Notes under the pieces: model-generated
What the model saw: the letters and a program-made list of their open reading frames with translations, nothing else
Told to the model about the DNA's origin: nothing
Database searches by the model: none
Program-made: the position numbers and the translations under genes
Assembly: GCA_048270425.1 (NCBI GenBank)
Contig: JBLWSY010000010.1
Span: forward strand, 65,472-129,471
Reading direction: 5' to 3'
DNA from: Oceanospirillum sp048270425
GTDB taxonomy: Bacteria; Pseudomonadota; Gammaproteobacteria; Pseudomonadales; Halomonadaceae
DNA length: 64,000 bases
Part shown: positions 52,110 to 63,022 of the stretch, in pieces
Layout of the letters: each line of letters opens with the position of its first letter
Numbering within the stretch: position 1 is the first letter of the stretch

Positions 52110-53468
52110 ATGAGTAAAATGCCAGTTGAAATTAAGGATAAAATCGAAAGCTCATTGATTAAGGTTGATAAGGAGGTTAATAGGCGTAACTCTATGTGTG
52201 AAATGTTTCCTAAGCAGGAAACTAATATTTTTAGAATTTTGAGAGTAGAGGGTTACGAAATTAGACATGGAGCTTTTTTAGAGTTTTTATGTGACCCTAT
52301 TAGAAATTTTCAGTTAAGCTCAATTTTTGTTCGTTCTCTTATTGAGAATATTATACGGTTTTCTGGTATTGAAGATACCGTTTTTAGCGATATTGCCGCT
52401 GGAGAGAATTTTTCAATCGATAAGATTTCGGGTGAGGGTAAGTATCGGGAGATAAAAGTTGATGGTCCTCGCAAGTTTAGTATTGATCATGCACTTGAAG
52501 TAAAGGTTGGTAAGCGTAGAAGGGCTATTGTTTTTGAATATAAGCATAACGGTTTTGTTTATAATGATTTGTCGTCATATAAGAGTTATGTGAGTGATAA
52601 ATATAATGGAAGATATAGTGATTGTTATTTTTTCTTGGTGGACTTAGGTGATAAGTCTCATGCTAAGCATTCGATAGATGGCTTTCTTTGTATCGCTAAA
52701 TCTGTTTTTATTGACGCTATATCTTTCACTTATGACATAAGTGTTCGATGTGATTTGAATGCTACCAGCCAGTACCTTAAGCAATATTTGGAAATACTTT
52801 CATATCGAGATGACCATATTTTTCAGGGTTTAGAAAAGGAGTTGTGGGATATTTGGAATCCTCGTATTGAAAAGTATGAAGATTCCGAAACTATATGGGG
52901 TGAATTGGTGGGTCGGATAATTACTGACTCTGATACTTATGATGCTCTCTTTGGGTTTTCGTATGTTGATCTTTTTTATCGGGCCGCAGAAGCAAGGCTT
53001 TCAAAGAATGGGTTCAAAACTAGAGTGATCAGTGAGGGGCTTCGCGTGCTATTGCCTGATAACCCTTATTCAAATTACTATCTTTTAGTTTTTTTGCACG
53101 AAGATAGTGATGGGCTCTATGTTTGTATCAATATTGCAAGCTATCAGTCAAAAAAAGAAGATTGCTTTAACTCTAGGCAGCAAGAGAAGGTGTTTGAAGT
53201 CATTGGCTCTAGTAATATTTGTCCTAAAAATTTTCAAGATTTGGATTTGAATAGTATTAGGCGAGTTTGGTTTTTAGGAGGCGAAGTGAAAGATATTTTG
53301 CCTAAAGCTAAGGGGACAAAGAGAGTTTATGACAGCAGCTTTATCTTTATGTACAAAGTGAGTATTGATGATCTTAGAGGGTTTTGTATAGATTCTGATT
53401 ATTCTGTCAATTTAGAGGGTTTTATTATGAGTCTATTGAATGTAGCTAATATTTCTAACAAAGGTTAA
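52110..53468 (+). CDS. PD-(D/E)XK nuclease-superfamily protein, AT-rich, probable defence gene
   Basis: 452 residues. ETNIFRILRVEGYEIRHGAFLEFLCDP near the N-terminus is the opening motif of the PDDEXK_4-type family (PF14281), and IDHALEVKV...AIVFEYKHN supplies the D-x-n-E-x-K catalytic core (about 133-152). The C-terminal half is unassigned. Base composition is markedly richer in A and T than both neighbours, as in recently acquired genes. ATG 52110 is preceded by AAGGTG. No methylase or helicase is adjacent. A defence role is inference. Confidence 0.75.
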   Translation: MSKMPVEIKDKIESSLIKVDKEVNRRNSMCEMFPKQETNIFRILRVEGYEIRHGAFLEFLCDPIRNFQLSSIFVRSLIENIIRFSGIEDTVFSDIAAGENFSIDKISGEGKYREIKVDGPRKFSIDHALEVKVGKRRRAIVFEYKHNGFVYNDLSSYKSYVSDKYNGRYSDCYFFLVDLGDKSHAKHSIDGFLCIAKSVFIDAISFTYDISVRCDLNATSQYLKQYLEILSYRDDHIFQGLEKELWDIWNPRIEKYEDSETIWGELVGRIITDSDTYDALFGFSYVDLFYRAAEARLSKNGFKTRVISEGLRVLLPDNPYSNYYLLVFLHEDSDGLYVCINIASYQSKKEDCFNSRQQEKVFEVIGSSNICPKNFQDLDLNSIRRVWFLGGEVKDILPKAKGTKRVYDSSFIFMYKVSIDDLRGFCIDSDYSVNLEGFIMSLLNVANISNKG

Positions 53469-53479
53469 ACCACTTCATA

Positions 53480-53514
53480 GCGCAAGCCTGTCAGCTGACT
53501 GGCTTGCGCGTTTT
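53480..53514. terminator. Bidirectional terminator
   Basis: GCGCAAGCC pairs with GGCTTGCGC, with inner GTCAGCTGAC palindrome and a TTTTG tail, between the nuclease-type gene and the convergent flavoprotein gene. Confidence 0.75.
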
Positions 53515-53532
53515 GTTTATTTGAGAGAGATT

Positions 53533-54795
53533 CTAAACCTCTTCCCCGGCGACCCAGCCGGAACTCCACGCCCATTGAAAGTTAAAGCCGCCAAGGTGGC
53601 CGGAGACATCCACCACTTCTCCGATAAAGTAGAGGCCGGGTGCTTTTTTTGCTTCCATGGTTTTTGAGGAAAGCTCGTCGGTGTCGATGCCACCCAGGGT
53701 CACTTCTGCGGTGCGATAGCCTTCGGTGCCGGAGATTTTCGGCTGCCAGCGGTGCACTTTATCGGCGATCTCTTCGATTTTGGCGTTGCTGAGTTCGCTC
53801 AGGGTGGTGTTGTCGAACCAGTGTTCGCACAGGGCTTTGGCCAGACGCACAGGCAGGTGCTCACCCAGTACGGTTTTCAGCTCCACTTTCGGGCGGCTTT
53901 GGCGCAGCGCTTTCAGGTGTTCATCCAGATCCAGCCCCGGAATCAGGTCGATTTCCAGCGTATCGCCGGATTGCCAGTAGGAGGAGATCTGCAGTACCGC
54001 CGGGCCGCTTAAGCCTCGATGGGTAAAGAGCAGGCTGCCGGTAAAGCTCATGCCGTCACGGGGCTTACCTTTGTCGTTCTTGCTTCCTTTCGCAGGCGTG
54101 CAGGTCAGGGTTGTCGGAGTGCTCAGGCCGGACAATGGCTCAGTCAGGGTTTTCTCTTCAGGTTGCAGGGTAAAAGGCACCAGAGCCGCAGAGCGGGGCA
54201 GTACTGCCAGACCAAACTGTTCGGCGATCTGATAACCAAAACCAGAGGCCCCCATCGTTGGCATGGACAGGCCGCCGGTTGCGATCACCAGTGACTGACA
54301 CTGCAGTGTTTCTTTCAGGCCGTTCTGTTCAACGGTCAGCTGATAGCGATAAGGTGCGGCTTCTTCCGGCACTTGTTCTATAGCGAGCACTTCAGTTTTC
54401 AGTCGGATGCGAGCACCGGCTTCGGATACTTCCTGCAGCATCATATCCAGAATCGCTTTCGACTTATTATCCGAAAACAGCTGACCTTCCTCTTTCTCGT
54501 GATAAGGCAGGCCGTGTTTGTCCACCAGAGCGATAAAATCCCACTGGGTATAGCGACTGAGGGCGGATTTGCAGAAGTGCGGATTGCGGGACAGGTAGCG
54601 GTTAGGCTCAACGTAATAGTTGGTGAAGTTACAGCGGCCGCCACCGGATACCATGATCTTGTTTCCGGCTTTGCGGGCGTGATCCAGAATCAGCACGTTA
54701 CGCTGGCGCTGTCCGGCACTGATGGCACACATCAGACCTGCCGCACCGGCTCCGATAATAATGACGTCGTGTTGATTTTGTTGCTGCTGTTGCAT
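53533..54795 (-). CDS. HI0933/YhiN-family FAD-dependent oxidoreductase
   Basis: 420 residues. N-terminal FAD-binding DVIIIGAGAAGLMCAISAGQRQRNVLILDHARKAGNKIMVSGGGRCNFTN is diagnostic, followed by SLVIATGGLSMPTMGASGFGYQIAEQFG, FTHRGLSGPAVLQIS, and C-terminal PGLYFIGEVVDVSGHLGGFNFQWAWSSG. The family is related to BaiN; no reaction is established in most bacteria. Confidence 0.93.
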   Translation of the reverse strand: MQQQQQNQHDVIIIGAGAAGLMCAISAGQRQRNVLILDHARKAGNKIMVSGGGRCNFTNYYVEPNRYLSRNPHFCKSALSRYTQWDFIALVDKHGLPYHEKEEGQLFSDNKSKAILDMMLQEVSEAGARIRLKTEVLAIEQVPEEAAPYRYQLTVEQNGLKETLQCQSLVIATGGLSMPTMGASGFGYQIAEQFGLAVLPRSAALVPFTLQPEEKTLTEPLSGLSTPTTLTCTPAKGSKNDKGKPRDGMSFTGSLLFTHRGLSGPAVLQISSYWQSGDTLEIDLIPGLDLDEHLKALRQSRPKVELKTVLGEHLPVRLAKALCEHWFDNTTLSELSNAKIEEIADKVHRWQPKISGTEGYRTAEVTLGGIDTDELSSKTMEAKKAPGLYFIGEVVDVSGHLGGFNFQWAWSSGWVAGEEV

Positions 54796-54918
54796 CGTTC
54801 GCTACCCTATTTTGCAGAGGGCGAACTCTAGTGAAATGCCAGGCAGGTGTAAAGACGATATCGGGAATAACACAAGAGGGGGGGAGCTGCCAAAAGGCGG
54901 CTCCCATTTATTCAATGA

Positions 54919-55089
54919 TTAATCATAACCGGGCAGAGGGTAGTGTCGGCGATAGCTTTCTGCCAGTTCGTTCAGGCGGAACAGGTCGGTGAGACTGTTA
55001 ACCGGAGTAACTGCCATCAGGCAGCGAACACCTTCCAGCAGATCATTGCTGTGCCATTGTTGCAGTGCTTTAAACTCTTCTTCAGTCAT
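54919..55089 (-). CDS. Small conserved-looking protein
   Basis: 56 residues: MTEEEFKALQQWHSNDLLEG... ending RRHYPLPGYD. It is chosen on the strength of an ideal AGGAGG five bases before the ATG at 55089. Mostly helical and acidic; family not recognised. Confidence 0.75.
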   Translation of the reverse strand: MTEEEFKALQQWHSNDLLEGVRCLMAVTPVNSLTDLFRLNELAESYRRHYPLPGYD

Positions 55090-55272
55090 TTTGCCTCCTG
55101 CTCTTAAAACCAATGCCTGATTGGCTTTGAGGGTGCCGTACTTGGCTTGATTGGACTTTACGCCTGCTTATATTGCAATGCAATACGAAAAGTAAGGGGT
55201 TATTAATTTTACGGGGTTATTTGACTGTTTTTTTGTGGGTAGCCCCGAAGTTTTAATGGGTAGCCTCTGTGT

Positions 55273-56625
55273 TTAAAGAGTAGCGTTCTCATAGTCTTCG
55301 GGCCGCTCCTGACGCCGCTGACGTTTCAGATGTGTTGCGGCTAAGGCGTAGCCGCCATCGGCACCATCAACAAAATGGAAATGATCGTGACCATGCTGAA
55401 ACACCAGGCAGGTCAGTAGAGCGGCTTCTGAGGTGCTGATACCGTAGTAGAGCACACCGGATTCCTGTTTTTCTCTCAGCCACTTTTCCAGCTTTTCCCG
55501 CTGCTCAGACGAGCCCGCCAGTACCATGCGCAGCATATTGTCGAATTTTCGGTGATCTGAATGGCGTATCATATCTTCTTTATAGCCACCCCAGTTGTAG
55601 CCACCAGCCACTACATTGGTGGCCATCATCAGACTGCCCATCATGGCGATAAAGCGGATCTTAACAGCGTAAGCCAGTTTATAGAGCCAGCTTTTACCGG
55701 CGCTGTAGAGGCGGGTTTCGGTGCGCAGTTTCTCGTTGGAAAAGGTCATCTGCATATTGTTGGCCTGCAGGGGATGATGCTGATCCCGGTCACCGTAGAT
55801 CTCGGTGATTTTAGCCATGGTTTCCTGATAGAGTTTGCTCTGGTCTGCCAGTGTGGTGCAGCGGCTTTCAATTAACAGGGACACGGTTTCATCCCGCGGA
55901 CTTGGAATGCGATCCCATCGACACTGCAGACCGGAGAAATCGGCTTCTGCCGGAATCTCAGCCGGAATCGCATAACGCTCCGGATTCTGTTTCAGCCAGA
56001 CTTCTGCTGCGGTCATACCGCTGCCGGCAAAAGCCGCCTGATAGGCGTGATCGCTGACCTGCATTTTACTGACCAGTACCTCATGACCTGCTGCCTTCAG
56101 ATCTGATACGGTAATAAAACCAGTGCGCAACTCCAGATTGTAGGCCTCAGTAGAGACCTTTTGCGTGCCTTTCAGTGCCGCAAGCGCTGCATCCAGATAG
56201 CAGGGCGGCACACAAAAAGAAGCACCATCGCCGCCGAATACGTAAGGGATATTTTCACGGCTGTGCTGAGCAGATCGGATGAAATCAGGTATCAGGTCTG
56301 ATGCAGAATCTGTGACCGGATCGCAATTGGCGGAGATAATCTTCTCGCAGGCGTTCAGCACCGCGATAATACAGCTGGCACCCAGGGTGTTCACATCCTG
56401 ATAGCGGTTATTCAGAATCGCGCCGGTGGAGTTGACCACATCCGCCACCAGCACATACCAGTCATCGGGTACCGGCTGGTAGGTATCCAGATTTAACAGC
56501 AGGGAGAAGTCGCTAACGGCAGGCAGATCGCGATAGAAGCCACTGTTAAGACTGCCGGGCTTGTGATTGAAGCCTGATTCCAGATCTGAATCTGAGTTCC
56601 CTGTTTGAGTCTTTAACTGATCCAT
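55273..56625 (-). CDS. DUF3095 family protein, class III cyclase-like
   Basis: 450 residues. The family is defined by FYRDLPAVSDFSLLLN and the block WYVLVADVVNSTGAILNNRYQDVNTLGA. The VADVVNST and YVFGGDGASF motifs (about 60-68 and 127-136) resemble the metal-binding and GD loops of class III nucleotidyl cyclases or GGDEF-like folds. The C-terminal third has Trp/Gly-rich GGYNWGGYKEDM. Activity has not been established to my knowledge. It is followed downstream by small genes and preceded by asparaginase on the same strand. Confidence 0.8.
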   Translation of the reverse strand: MDQLKTQTGNSDSDLESGFNHKPGSLNSGFYRDLPAVSDFSLLLNLDTYQPVPDDWYVLVADVVNSTGAILNNRYQDVNTLGASCIIAVLNACEKIISANCDPVTDSASDLIPDFIRSAQHSRENIPYVFGGDGASFCVPPCYLDAALAALKGTQKVSTEAYNLELRTGFITVSDLKAAGHEVLVSKMQVSDHAYQAAFAGSGMTAAEVWLKQNPERYAIPAEIPAEADFSGLQCRWDRIPSPRDETVSLLIESRCTTLADQSKLYQETMAKITEIYGDRDQHHPLQANNMQMTFSNEKLRTETRLYSAGKSWLYKLAYAVKIRFIAMMGSLMMATNVVAGGYNWGGYKEDMIRHSDHRKFDNMLRMVLAGSSEQREKLEKWLREKQESGVLYYGISTSEAALLTCLVFQHGHDHFHFVDGADGGYALAATHLKRQRRQERPEDYENATL

Positions 56626-56688
56626 TGCTTGCCTCTTCTGCCAGTGCTGTGCCGCTGTACGGTACGTTGAAACGCCTAGGGTTTCTGA

Positions 56689-57843
56689 CTATACGCTCCG
56701 CTCGGCACAATAGTTTCGGTTAAAGGCATCTTTAAGCTTATTTTTTGTAAGGTCTGATAGCAGAAGCAGTGTCAGCTTGCTGAATGCCGCCTCGCAGGTC
56801 ATATCATAGCCGCTGATAATACCGGCATCTGCCAGTGCGGAACCTGCCGCATAGCTCATGCTGACCGAACCCTGCGGGCATTGACTGCGGTTGACGATCA
56901 CTACTCCACAGTCACTAGCGGCTTTAAAGGCAGCCAATAACGGCTGATTCAGATCCGGCGCGTTACCGCTACCGTAGCTTTCCAGAATCACACCCTTAAC
57001 CGGAGCCGCCAGCAGGCTCTCAACCTGTTGCGCCTGAATCCCCGGCCAGAGTTTCAGAATCACCACCTGCGGGATCTCATCAATGGCTTCGGCTTTGATC
57101 TCCGGGAAGTTGGTTTCGGAGTCAGATACCGGCTTTGTGACGGTCTTGGTTTCAGCCCATTGCAGCTTACCGTCAGAACAGAAGCCAAGAGGAGGCAGGT
57201 TGATACTGTCAAAACCCTGTGGCGAGTAGGTGCTGACTTTGCTGGCGCGGTTACCCTGCAGAATCTTGTCGCCAAAGACGATCAGTCCGGCCTTTTGTGT
57301 CAGATGCGGTTTGTTCAGGTGCTCAGAGATCAAGCTGTTAGCCACCAGAAGAGAAGCTTCCACATTGCCCAGCGCATCACTGGATTCTTTTTCCAGCGGA
57401 TACTGGGAACCGGTCACGATGCAGGGCAGGGATTTTGGCAGTAAAAAGCTCAGTGCCGAGGCGGTGTAAGCCAGAGTGTCTGTACCGTGCAGGATAATAA
57501 AAGCGCGATACTGATCGGCGTAGCTGCGAATCAGGCGGTTCAGTTCAAGCCAGTCCTGAGGGGTGGCGTTGGAGCTGTCGATCAGTCGGGGCAGGGTGAC
57601 CAGATCAAAAGTTGGCAGCGAAGATAAACGAGCCTCCGGCAGCGTCTCCAGCTGCTTTAGCAGTCGCTCCGGCATCTTGTCGCCGGGCACCAGACCTTTA
57701 TCGCTTTCTACCATGCCGATGGTGCCGCCGGTATAGATCACCGCAATTTGAGCCTGATCGGTACTGTTTTCATGCTGATTGGCAGAAGATGACAGGGCTT
57801 CAAAACGACGGGCGGCCGGATAGAGTCGGGTTAGGTTAGGCAT
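56689..57843 (-). CDS. ansA: Type I L-asparaginase
   Basis: 384 residues, longer than the usual about 340 owing to an N-terminal extension of about 30. Active-site threonines in VIYTGGTIGMVES and ILHGTDTLAYTASAL, and VTGSQYPL, are asparaginase marks; the C-terminal GVILESYGSGNAP and RSQCPQGSVSMSYAAG fit AnsA. It hydrolyses asparagine to aspartate and ammonia in the cytoplasm. Divergent from pxpA. Confidence 0.92.
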   Translation of the reverse strand: MPNLTRLYPAARRFEALSSSANQHENSTDQAQIAVIYTGGTIGMVESDKGLVPGDKMPERLLKQLETLPEARLSSLPTFDLVTLPRLIDSSNATPQDWLELNRLIRSYADQYRAFIILHGTDTLAYTASALSFLLPKSLPCIVTGSQYPLEKESSDALGNVEASLLVANSLISEHLNKPHLTQKAGLIVFGDKILQGNRASKVSTYSPQGFDSINLPPLGFCSDGKLQWAETKTVTKPVSDSETNFPEIKAEAIDEIPQVVILKLWPGIQAQQVESLLAAPVKGVILESYGSGNAPDLNQPLLAAFKAASDCGVVIVNRSQCPQGSVSMSYAAGSALADAGIISGYDMTCEAAFSKLTLLLLSDLTKNKLKDAFNRNYCAERSV

Positions 57844-58062
57844 GGATAAGCTGCTCTCTGGGTTTAAGGGGTTGAACCTGCTTAGGTTGTGATTAAGGTT
57901 GCGGTTACGGTTCAGGTCGCTACGGTGACAGGCTATAATCTGGCTGATGAGTCACAAAAAATTGTAATAAAAACAGCGCGTTTTATCATCCTGCAAATAC
58001 CTGTTCAAAAATAGAAAGGTTAGGGTTGAAGCAGAGTCGCGCGGCAGAGGCTTAAAAGCGAT

Positions 58063-58812
58063 ATGAAACTGAATTGTGATCTGGGTGAAAGTTTTGGCAG
58101 CTGGTCCATGGGAATGGATCAGGAGGTAATGCCCCATATCGATATGGCCAATATCGCCTGCGGTTTTCACGCCTCTGACCCTCTGATTATGCGCGATACC
58201 GTGGCGCTGGCGAAGCAGCACGGTGTGCAGATCGGTGCTCATCCCGCCTATCCGGATCTGGTAGGCTTTGGCCGCCGCAGCATGGCCTGTTCCTTCGATG
58301 AGATCTACAGCATGGTGCTCTATCAGTTGGGGGCGCTGCAGGGCATCTGTCAGACAGCCGGAGAGCAGGTGCGTTATGTAAAGCCCCACGGCGCGCTGTA
58401 CAACGATATGATGCAGCAGCCGGATGTGCTGCGGGCGATTCTGCAGGCCGTTGTTGATTTCGGCGCTTCGCAGAACCTCAATCTGCCGGTTCTGGTAATG
58501 GCGACGGCGGATAACCACGAACAACAGCAACTGGCGGATGAACTTGGCGCAAGTCTGATGTTCGAAGCCTTCGCTGACCGTGCCTACGATGCTAAGGGAT
58601 TACTGGTGAATCGCCGGATCCCCGGCTCGGTTTATCATCAGCAGGATCAGGTGGTGGCCCAGGCGTTGGCCATTGCCAAAGGCGAGCCGATTAAAACCCT
58701 TGCCGAGGGCGTCGAGGTTTGTCTTAAAGCCGATACCCTCTGTGTCCACGGCGATAACGAAGCCTCGCTGCAGGCGGTAAAAGCGATCCGTCAGGCGCTG
58801 AACGCCCTTTAG
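58063..58812 (+). CDS. pxpA: 5-oxoprolinase subunit A (LamB/YcsF family)
   Basis: 249 residues. MKLNCDLGESFGSWSMGMD, IDMANIACGFHASDP, QIGAHPAYPDLVGFGRR and RYVKPHGALYNDM are the family signature. With PxpB and PxpC it performs ATP-dependent cleavage of 5-oxoproline to glutamate. It lies 66 bp before the fused pxpBC gene. Confidence 0.95.
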   Translation: MKLNCDLGESFGSWSMGMDQEVMPHIDMANIACGFHASDPLIMRDTVALAKQHGVQIGAHPAYPDLVGFGRRSMACSFDEIYSMVLYQLGALQGICQTAGEQVRYVKPHGALYNDMMQQPDVLRAILQAVVDFGASQNLNLPVLVMATADNHEQQQLADELGASLMFEAFADRAYDAKGLLVNRRIPGSVYHQQDQVVAQALAIAKGEPIKTLAEGVEVCLKADTLCVHGDNEASLQAVKAIRQALNAL

Positions 58813-58877
58813 CCTGTTTGCTTTTTTAAGAAACGATTAGCTATTAAAGAAAACGATAAAACCGGAATCTGAACCCT

Positions 58878-60662
58878 ATGGTGCGAATCGAAACAGCCTC
58901 AACCGACAGCCTGATTCTCTACTTTGCGGCCAAATCCAGCCCGCAGCTGAGTGCGAAAATCGCCCAAGCCTGCGAGCAGATCCGTCAGCTTAAAGGCATT
59001 ACCGATCTGATTCCGGCTTATACCTCGGTGCTGGTGACTTTTGATCTGCTGTTGGTGGATGCCGCGCAACTGTGCCTGCAGCTGGAAACCTTACTGGCTG
59101 GCCTTTCACCTGTTGATCAGTTTGATCTTGCACCTGTTGATCAACCGGTTGCATCTAAGGATCAGCCTGATGCGACAGAAGGCAATGAGGTTTCGATTCC
59201 GGTTTATTACGCTCCGGAAGTCGCCCCTGATCTGGAAGCACTGGCCGAGGCCAAGGGTTTGACCGTGGAAGAGGTTATTCAGCGCCACAGCCAGAAAAGC
59301 TATCGCGTTGCCGCCATCGGTTTTGCCCCCGGTTTTGCCTATCTGGGGGATGTGGATGAGAGTATCGCCCAGCCCCGCCATGAAACTCCGCGACTGGCCG
59401 TTGCCAAAGGCTCTGTTGCTATCGCCGGAACCCAGACCGCCGTTTACCCGCTGGAATCCCCCGGTGGCTGGAACATTATCGGCCGTACACCTCAGGCGAT
59501 GATCGACCGCTCGTTGCCCAATCTGACTCCGTTAGCTCCCGGTGATTCGGTACGTTTTGAGCCGATCAGCCGTGAGCAGTTTCTGGCGATGGGTGGTGTT
59601 CTGGATGCCGACACGACTTCAGATTCGGCAACGGAAACCTTTGCTGACCGTTCTGCTCAAGGCTCTTTACAAGAGTCCGTTCAAAGCGATTCACAAGGGA
59701 CGCCACATCAAGAGACAGGTTTTAGCGTAATCCATCCGGGGCTGATGTCTCAGCTGCAGGATGCTGGTCGTCATGGCTATCAGCATGTGGGGCTGACCAC
59801 AGGTGGCCCGCTGGATGAACATGCTTTTCTCTGGGCAAACCATCTGCTGAAAAATCCCTGGGATGCGGCGGTTGTCGAGATCAGCTTTGGTGGTCTGAAA
59901 CTGCAGGCCCAGGTGGATACCCTGATCGCTGTGACCGGTGCCGATCTGGCAATTACCGTTAATGGTGAAGCTGCTGCCAACTGGGAAGTGATACCTGTGC
60001 GTGCCGGTGACCGGCTGGAGTTCGGTTATCCCCGTTCCGGCACCCGTGCGTATCTGGCGGTGAAGGGTGGCTTTAAAGTTGAAAAGAGTTACGGCAGTGT
60101 CGCTACCGTTCAGCGGGAACAGATGGGCGGCCTGCACGGTGATGGCAAACCGCTCACCTTTGGTGATTGCCTGCCCTGCGATGAGCAGGAGCACCGTAAA
60201 GATCCCCAACTGCAAAAGCTGATCGGCAAGCGGGTCAGCAACAACTATCTGCCGGATTATTCCGAAGCTCTGGTGCTGCGGGTAATCGCTGGCTACCAGT
60301 ATGATCAGTTCTCCGCTGAGCAACTGGAGCGCTTCTTCAGTGAGGAGTATCAGATCTCACTGGACAGTGACCGTATGGGCGTTCGTTTGCAGGGCGCGCC
60401 GATTAAAGCGCTACAGCCGGGGATTACCTCTGAGGGCATTGCGCTGGGGGCGATTCAGATTCCACCGGATGGACAACCTATCGTGCTGATGCGGGACCGT
60501 CAGACCATCGGCGGCTACCCGAAACTGGGTTGTGTTTATCCGCCGGATACCGGTCAGCTGGCGCAGCGTCATCCCAATACCAAGGTGCGTTTTGAGCTGA
60601 TGCCACGTCATCAGGCGCAACAGGATCTGATGCGCTTTTATCGTTACTTCCGTATGGCCTGA
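58878..60662 (+). CDS. pxpBC: 5-oxoprolinase subunits B and C, fused
   Basis: 594 residues. Residues 1-240 are PxpB (KipI-like): DSLILYFAA, YRVAAIGFAPGFAYLGDVD, RLAVAKGSVAIAGTQTAVYPLESPGGWNIIGRTP. Residues 275-590 are PxpC (KipA-like): GFSVIHPGLMSQLQDAGRHGYQHVGLTTGGPLDEHAFLWAN, YLAVKGGF, GITSEGIALGAIQIPPDGQPIVLM. Two low-complexity Asp/Ser/Gln linkers (about 78-110 and 240-275) join the parts. The two are separate proteins in E. coli. It pairs with pxpA just upstream. Confidence 0.94.
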   Translation: MVRIETASTDSLILYFAAKSSPQLSAKIAQACEQIRQLKGITDLIPAYTSVLVTFDLLLVDAAQLCLQLETLLAGLSPVDQFDLAPVDQPVASKDQPDATEGNEVSIPVYYAPEVAPDLEALAEAKGLTVEEVIQRHSQKSYRVAAIGFAPGFAYLGDVDESIAQPRHETPRLAVAKGSVAIAGTQTAVYPLESPGGWNIIGRTPQAMIDRSLPNLTPLAPGDSVRFEPISREQFLAMGGVLDADTTSDSATETFADRSAQGSLQESVQSDSQGTPHQETGFSVIHPGLMSQLQDAGRHGYQHVGLTTGGPLDEHAFLWANHLLKNPWDAAVVEISFGGLKLQAQVDTLIAVTGADLAITVNGEAAANWEVIPVRAGDRLEFGYPRSGTRAYLAVKGGFKVEKSYGSVATVQREQMGGLHGDGKPLTFGDCLPCDEQEHRKDPQLQKLIGKRVSNNYLPDYSEALVLRVIAGYQYDQFSAEQLERFFSEEYQISLDSDRMGVRLQGAPIKALQPGITSEGIALGAIQIPPDGQPIVLMRDRQTIGGYPKLGCVYPPDTGQLAQRHPNTKVRFELMPRHQAQQDLMRFYRYFRMA

Positions 60663-60716
60663 TCCGGGATCCGGCCGACTATTACGGCTCTTATCAGATA
60701 TCCAGTACTGCCCTGA

Positions 60717-60956
60717 TCAGATATCTAGCGGTGCTTTTGCCAGCTCATGGCCGTAGGCCTGATTCAGCATGTGCTCCACCGCTTTCAGGTTGAGCTCCAC
60801 CAGATACTGTTTACCATTAACCAGTTCTACCGTGCTGGCAAGCTCGTCTTCAGCGGTGATCTGCAGAATATGATCCGCATGAATCAGATGGTTGATAACA
60901 TCGTTGCCGACCGTCACCGGCAGACGTAAAAAGGGGTTACGGGTTTGGCTGCTCAT
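60717..60956 (-). CDS. Small protein divergent from the zinc GTPase gene
   Basis: 79 residues: SSQTRNPFLRLPVTVGNDVIN...; family not recognised. No strong ribosome-binding site (AGAGAG-rich leader). It shares a 119-bp divergent region holding a Zur-type box with the CobW gene, so zinc-dependent control is likely. Confidence 0.65.
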   Translation of the reverse strand: MSSQTRNPFLRLPVTVGNDVINHLIHADHILQITAEDELASTVELVNGKQYLVELNLKAVEHMLNQAYGHELAKAPLDI

Positions 60957-61003
60957 AGTGGTTTCTCTCTATTTCCCTGATCAGTTTATTATGCAGACAG
61001 ATC

Positions 61004-61024
61004 AAATGTTATATTGTAACATTT
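61004..61024. promoter_or_regulatory. Zur box
   Basis: AAATGTTA-TATTG-TAACATTT, an 8-bp-arm palindrome, matches the gammaproteobacterial Zur consensus (GTTATA-type core). It lies between the small gene at 60956 and the CobW-type GTPase at 61076 and can repress both when zinc is plentiful. Confidence 0.82.
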
Positions 61025-61075
61025 TTAAGATTCTAACCCTAAAGTCTTCATCTCGCTGTTCTGCAGGAGTTTCCC

Positions 61076-62296
<1,221 letters not shown>

Positions 62297-62806
62297 CTCG
62301 CATTTTTTGTTGCTGGCGCTGATATTGAGTCAGCCGCCAGCACCTCATTTCAAGGCGGGCATCCAGCCTGCCTTATCAGACCTTCTTCGCGGTTGTATTC
62401 TTAATTAGCTTCCGATAAATTTCCAAATCATCAAATGTTGTAAGCCGTGTGCTTGTTTGGTTTTAGCCTCAGCACATGGCCGCTCTTAAGGTAAAGAGCG
62501 GAACTAAAAGACGTGCAAGCGCAATGGCAGGGAAGCAGTCAGATCAGAAAATGGATTTTTCATTTCTCATCACAAGTCTCTCTCCATTCAAAGCTGTGTG
62601 TTAGTTAACTGAATAATGCGGATAATCTTGGCTTTGTTAGCCAAGAGCATTCGTTATCAGCAATGCTCATCAGGGATAGGGCGAACGCCCGATTAAAATC
62701 AGAATAGATGGCTGCAAACCTTTTTATGTTATCGGAAGCCACTTGCCAAAATAGGGGCGTCCATAGATGTTATGTTTAGCTAAAAATAAATCACAGGAGA
62801 ATAACC
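62297..62806. other. Accessory intergenic region with hairpins
   Basis: 510 bp. It holds repeat copy B (62526-62572), a GAGCATT/AATGCTC hairpin (62645-62668), a GGGCG-AA-CGCCC hairpin (62679-62690), and GATGTTATGTTTA near 62765 resembling the closing end of an attC site. No gene was recognised. Confidence 0.5.
62526..62572. repeat. Dispersed intergenic repeat, copy B
   Basis: Begins GGCAGGGAAGCAGTCAGATC and matches 25042-25087 with about 85% identity by eye. Downstream in both cases lies a gene of accessory type. Confidence 0.75.
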
Positions 62807-63022
62807 ATGGACCTGTCAAGCAAAACAGATTCCTACCTCGTGAAGACATATTGTCACTTGGTGAAAAATGTAATTCCTCAAAATGATAAAAATATGAAAG
62901 ATTTTCCACCTGTGTGGATGTGGGTAGGTATACGTGATGAAATTGAAAAAGCAAAATCTCTCGTGGTTGAAGAGCTTTCGAAACGAAATATTGATGTCAG
63001 TAGCTTAGACTGTTCGATTTAG
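62807..63022 (+). CDS. Small protein of unknown function
   Basis: 71 residues: MDLSSKTDSYLVKTYCHLVKN... ending SSLDCSI. CAGGAG seven bases before the ATG is good. AT-rich, helical, no family recognised. Lies in a cassette-like region. Confidence 0.7.
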   Translation: MDLSSKTDSYLVKTYCHLVKNVIPQNDKNMKDFPPVWMWVGIRDEIEKAKSLVVEELSKRNIDVSSLDCSI

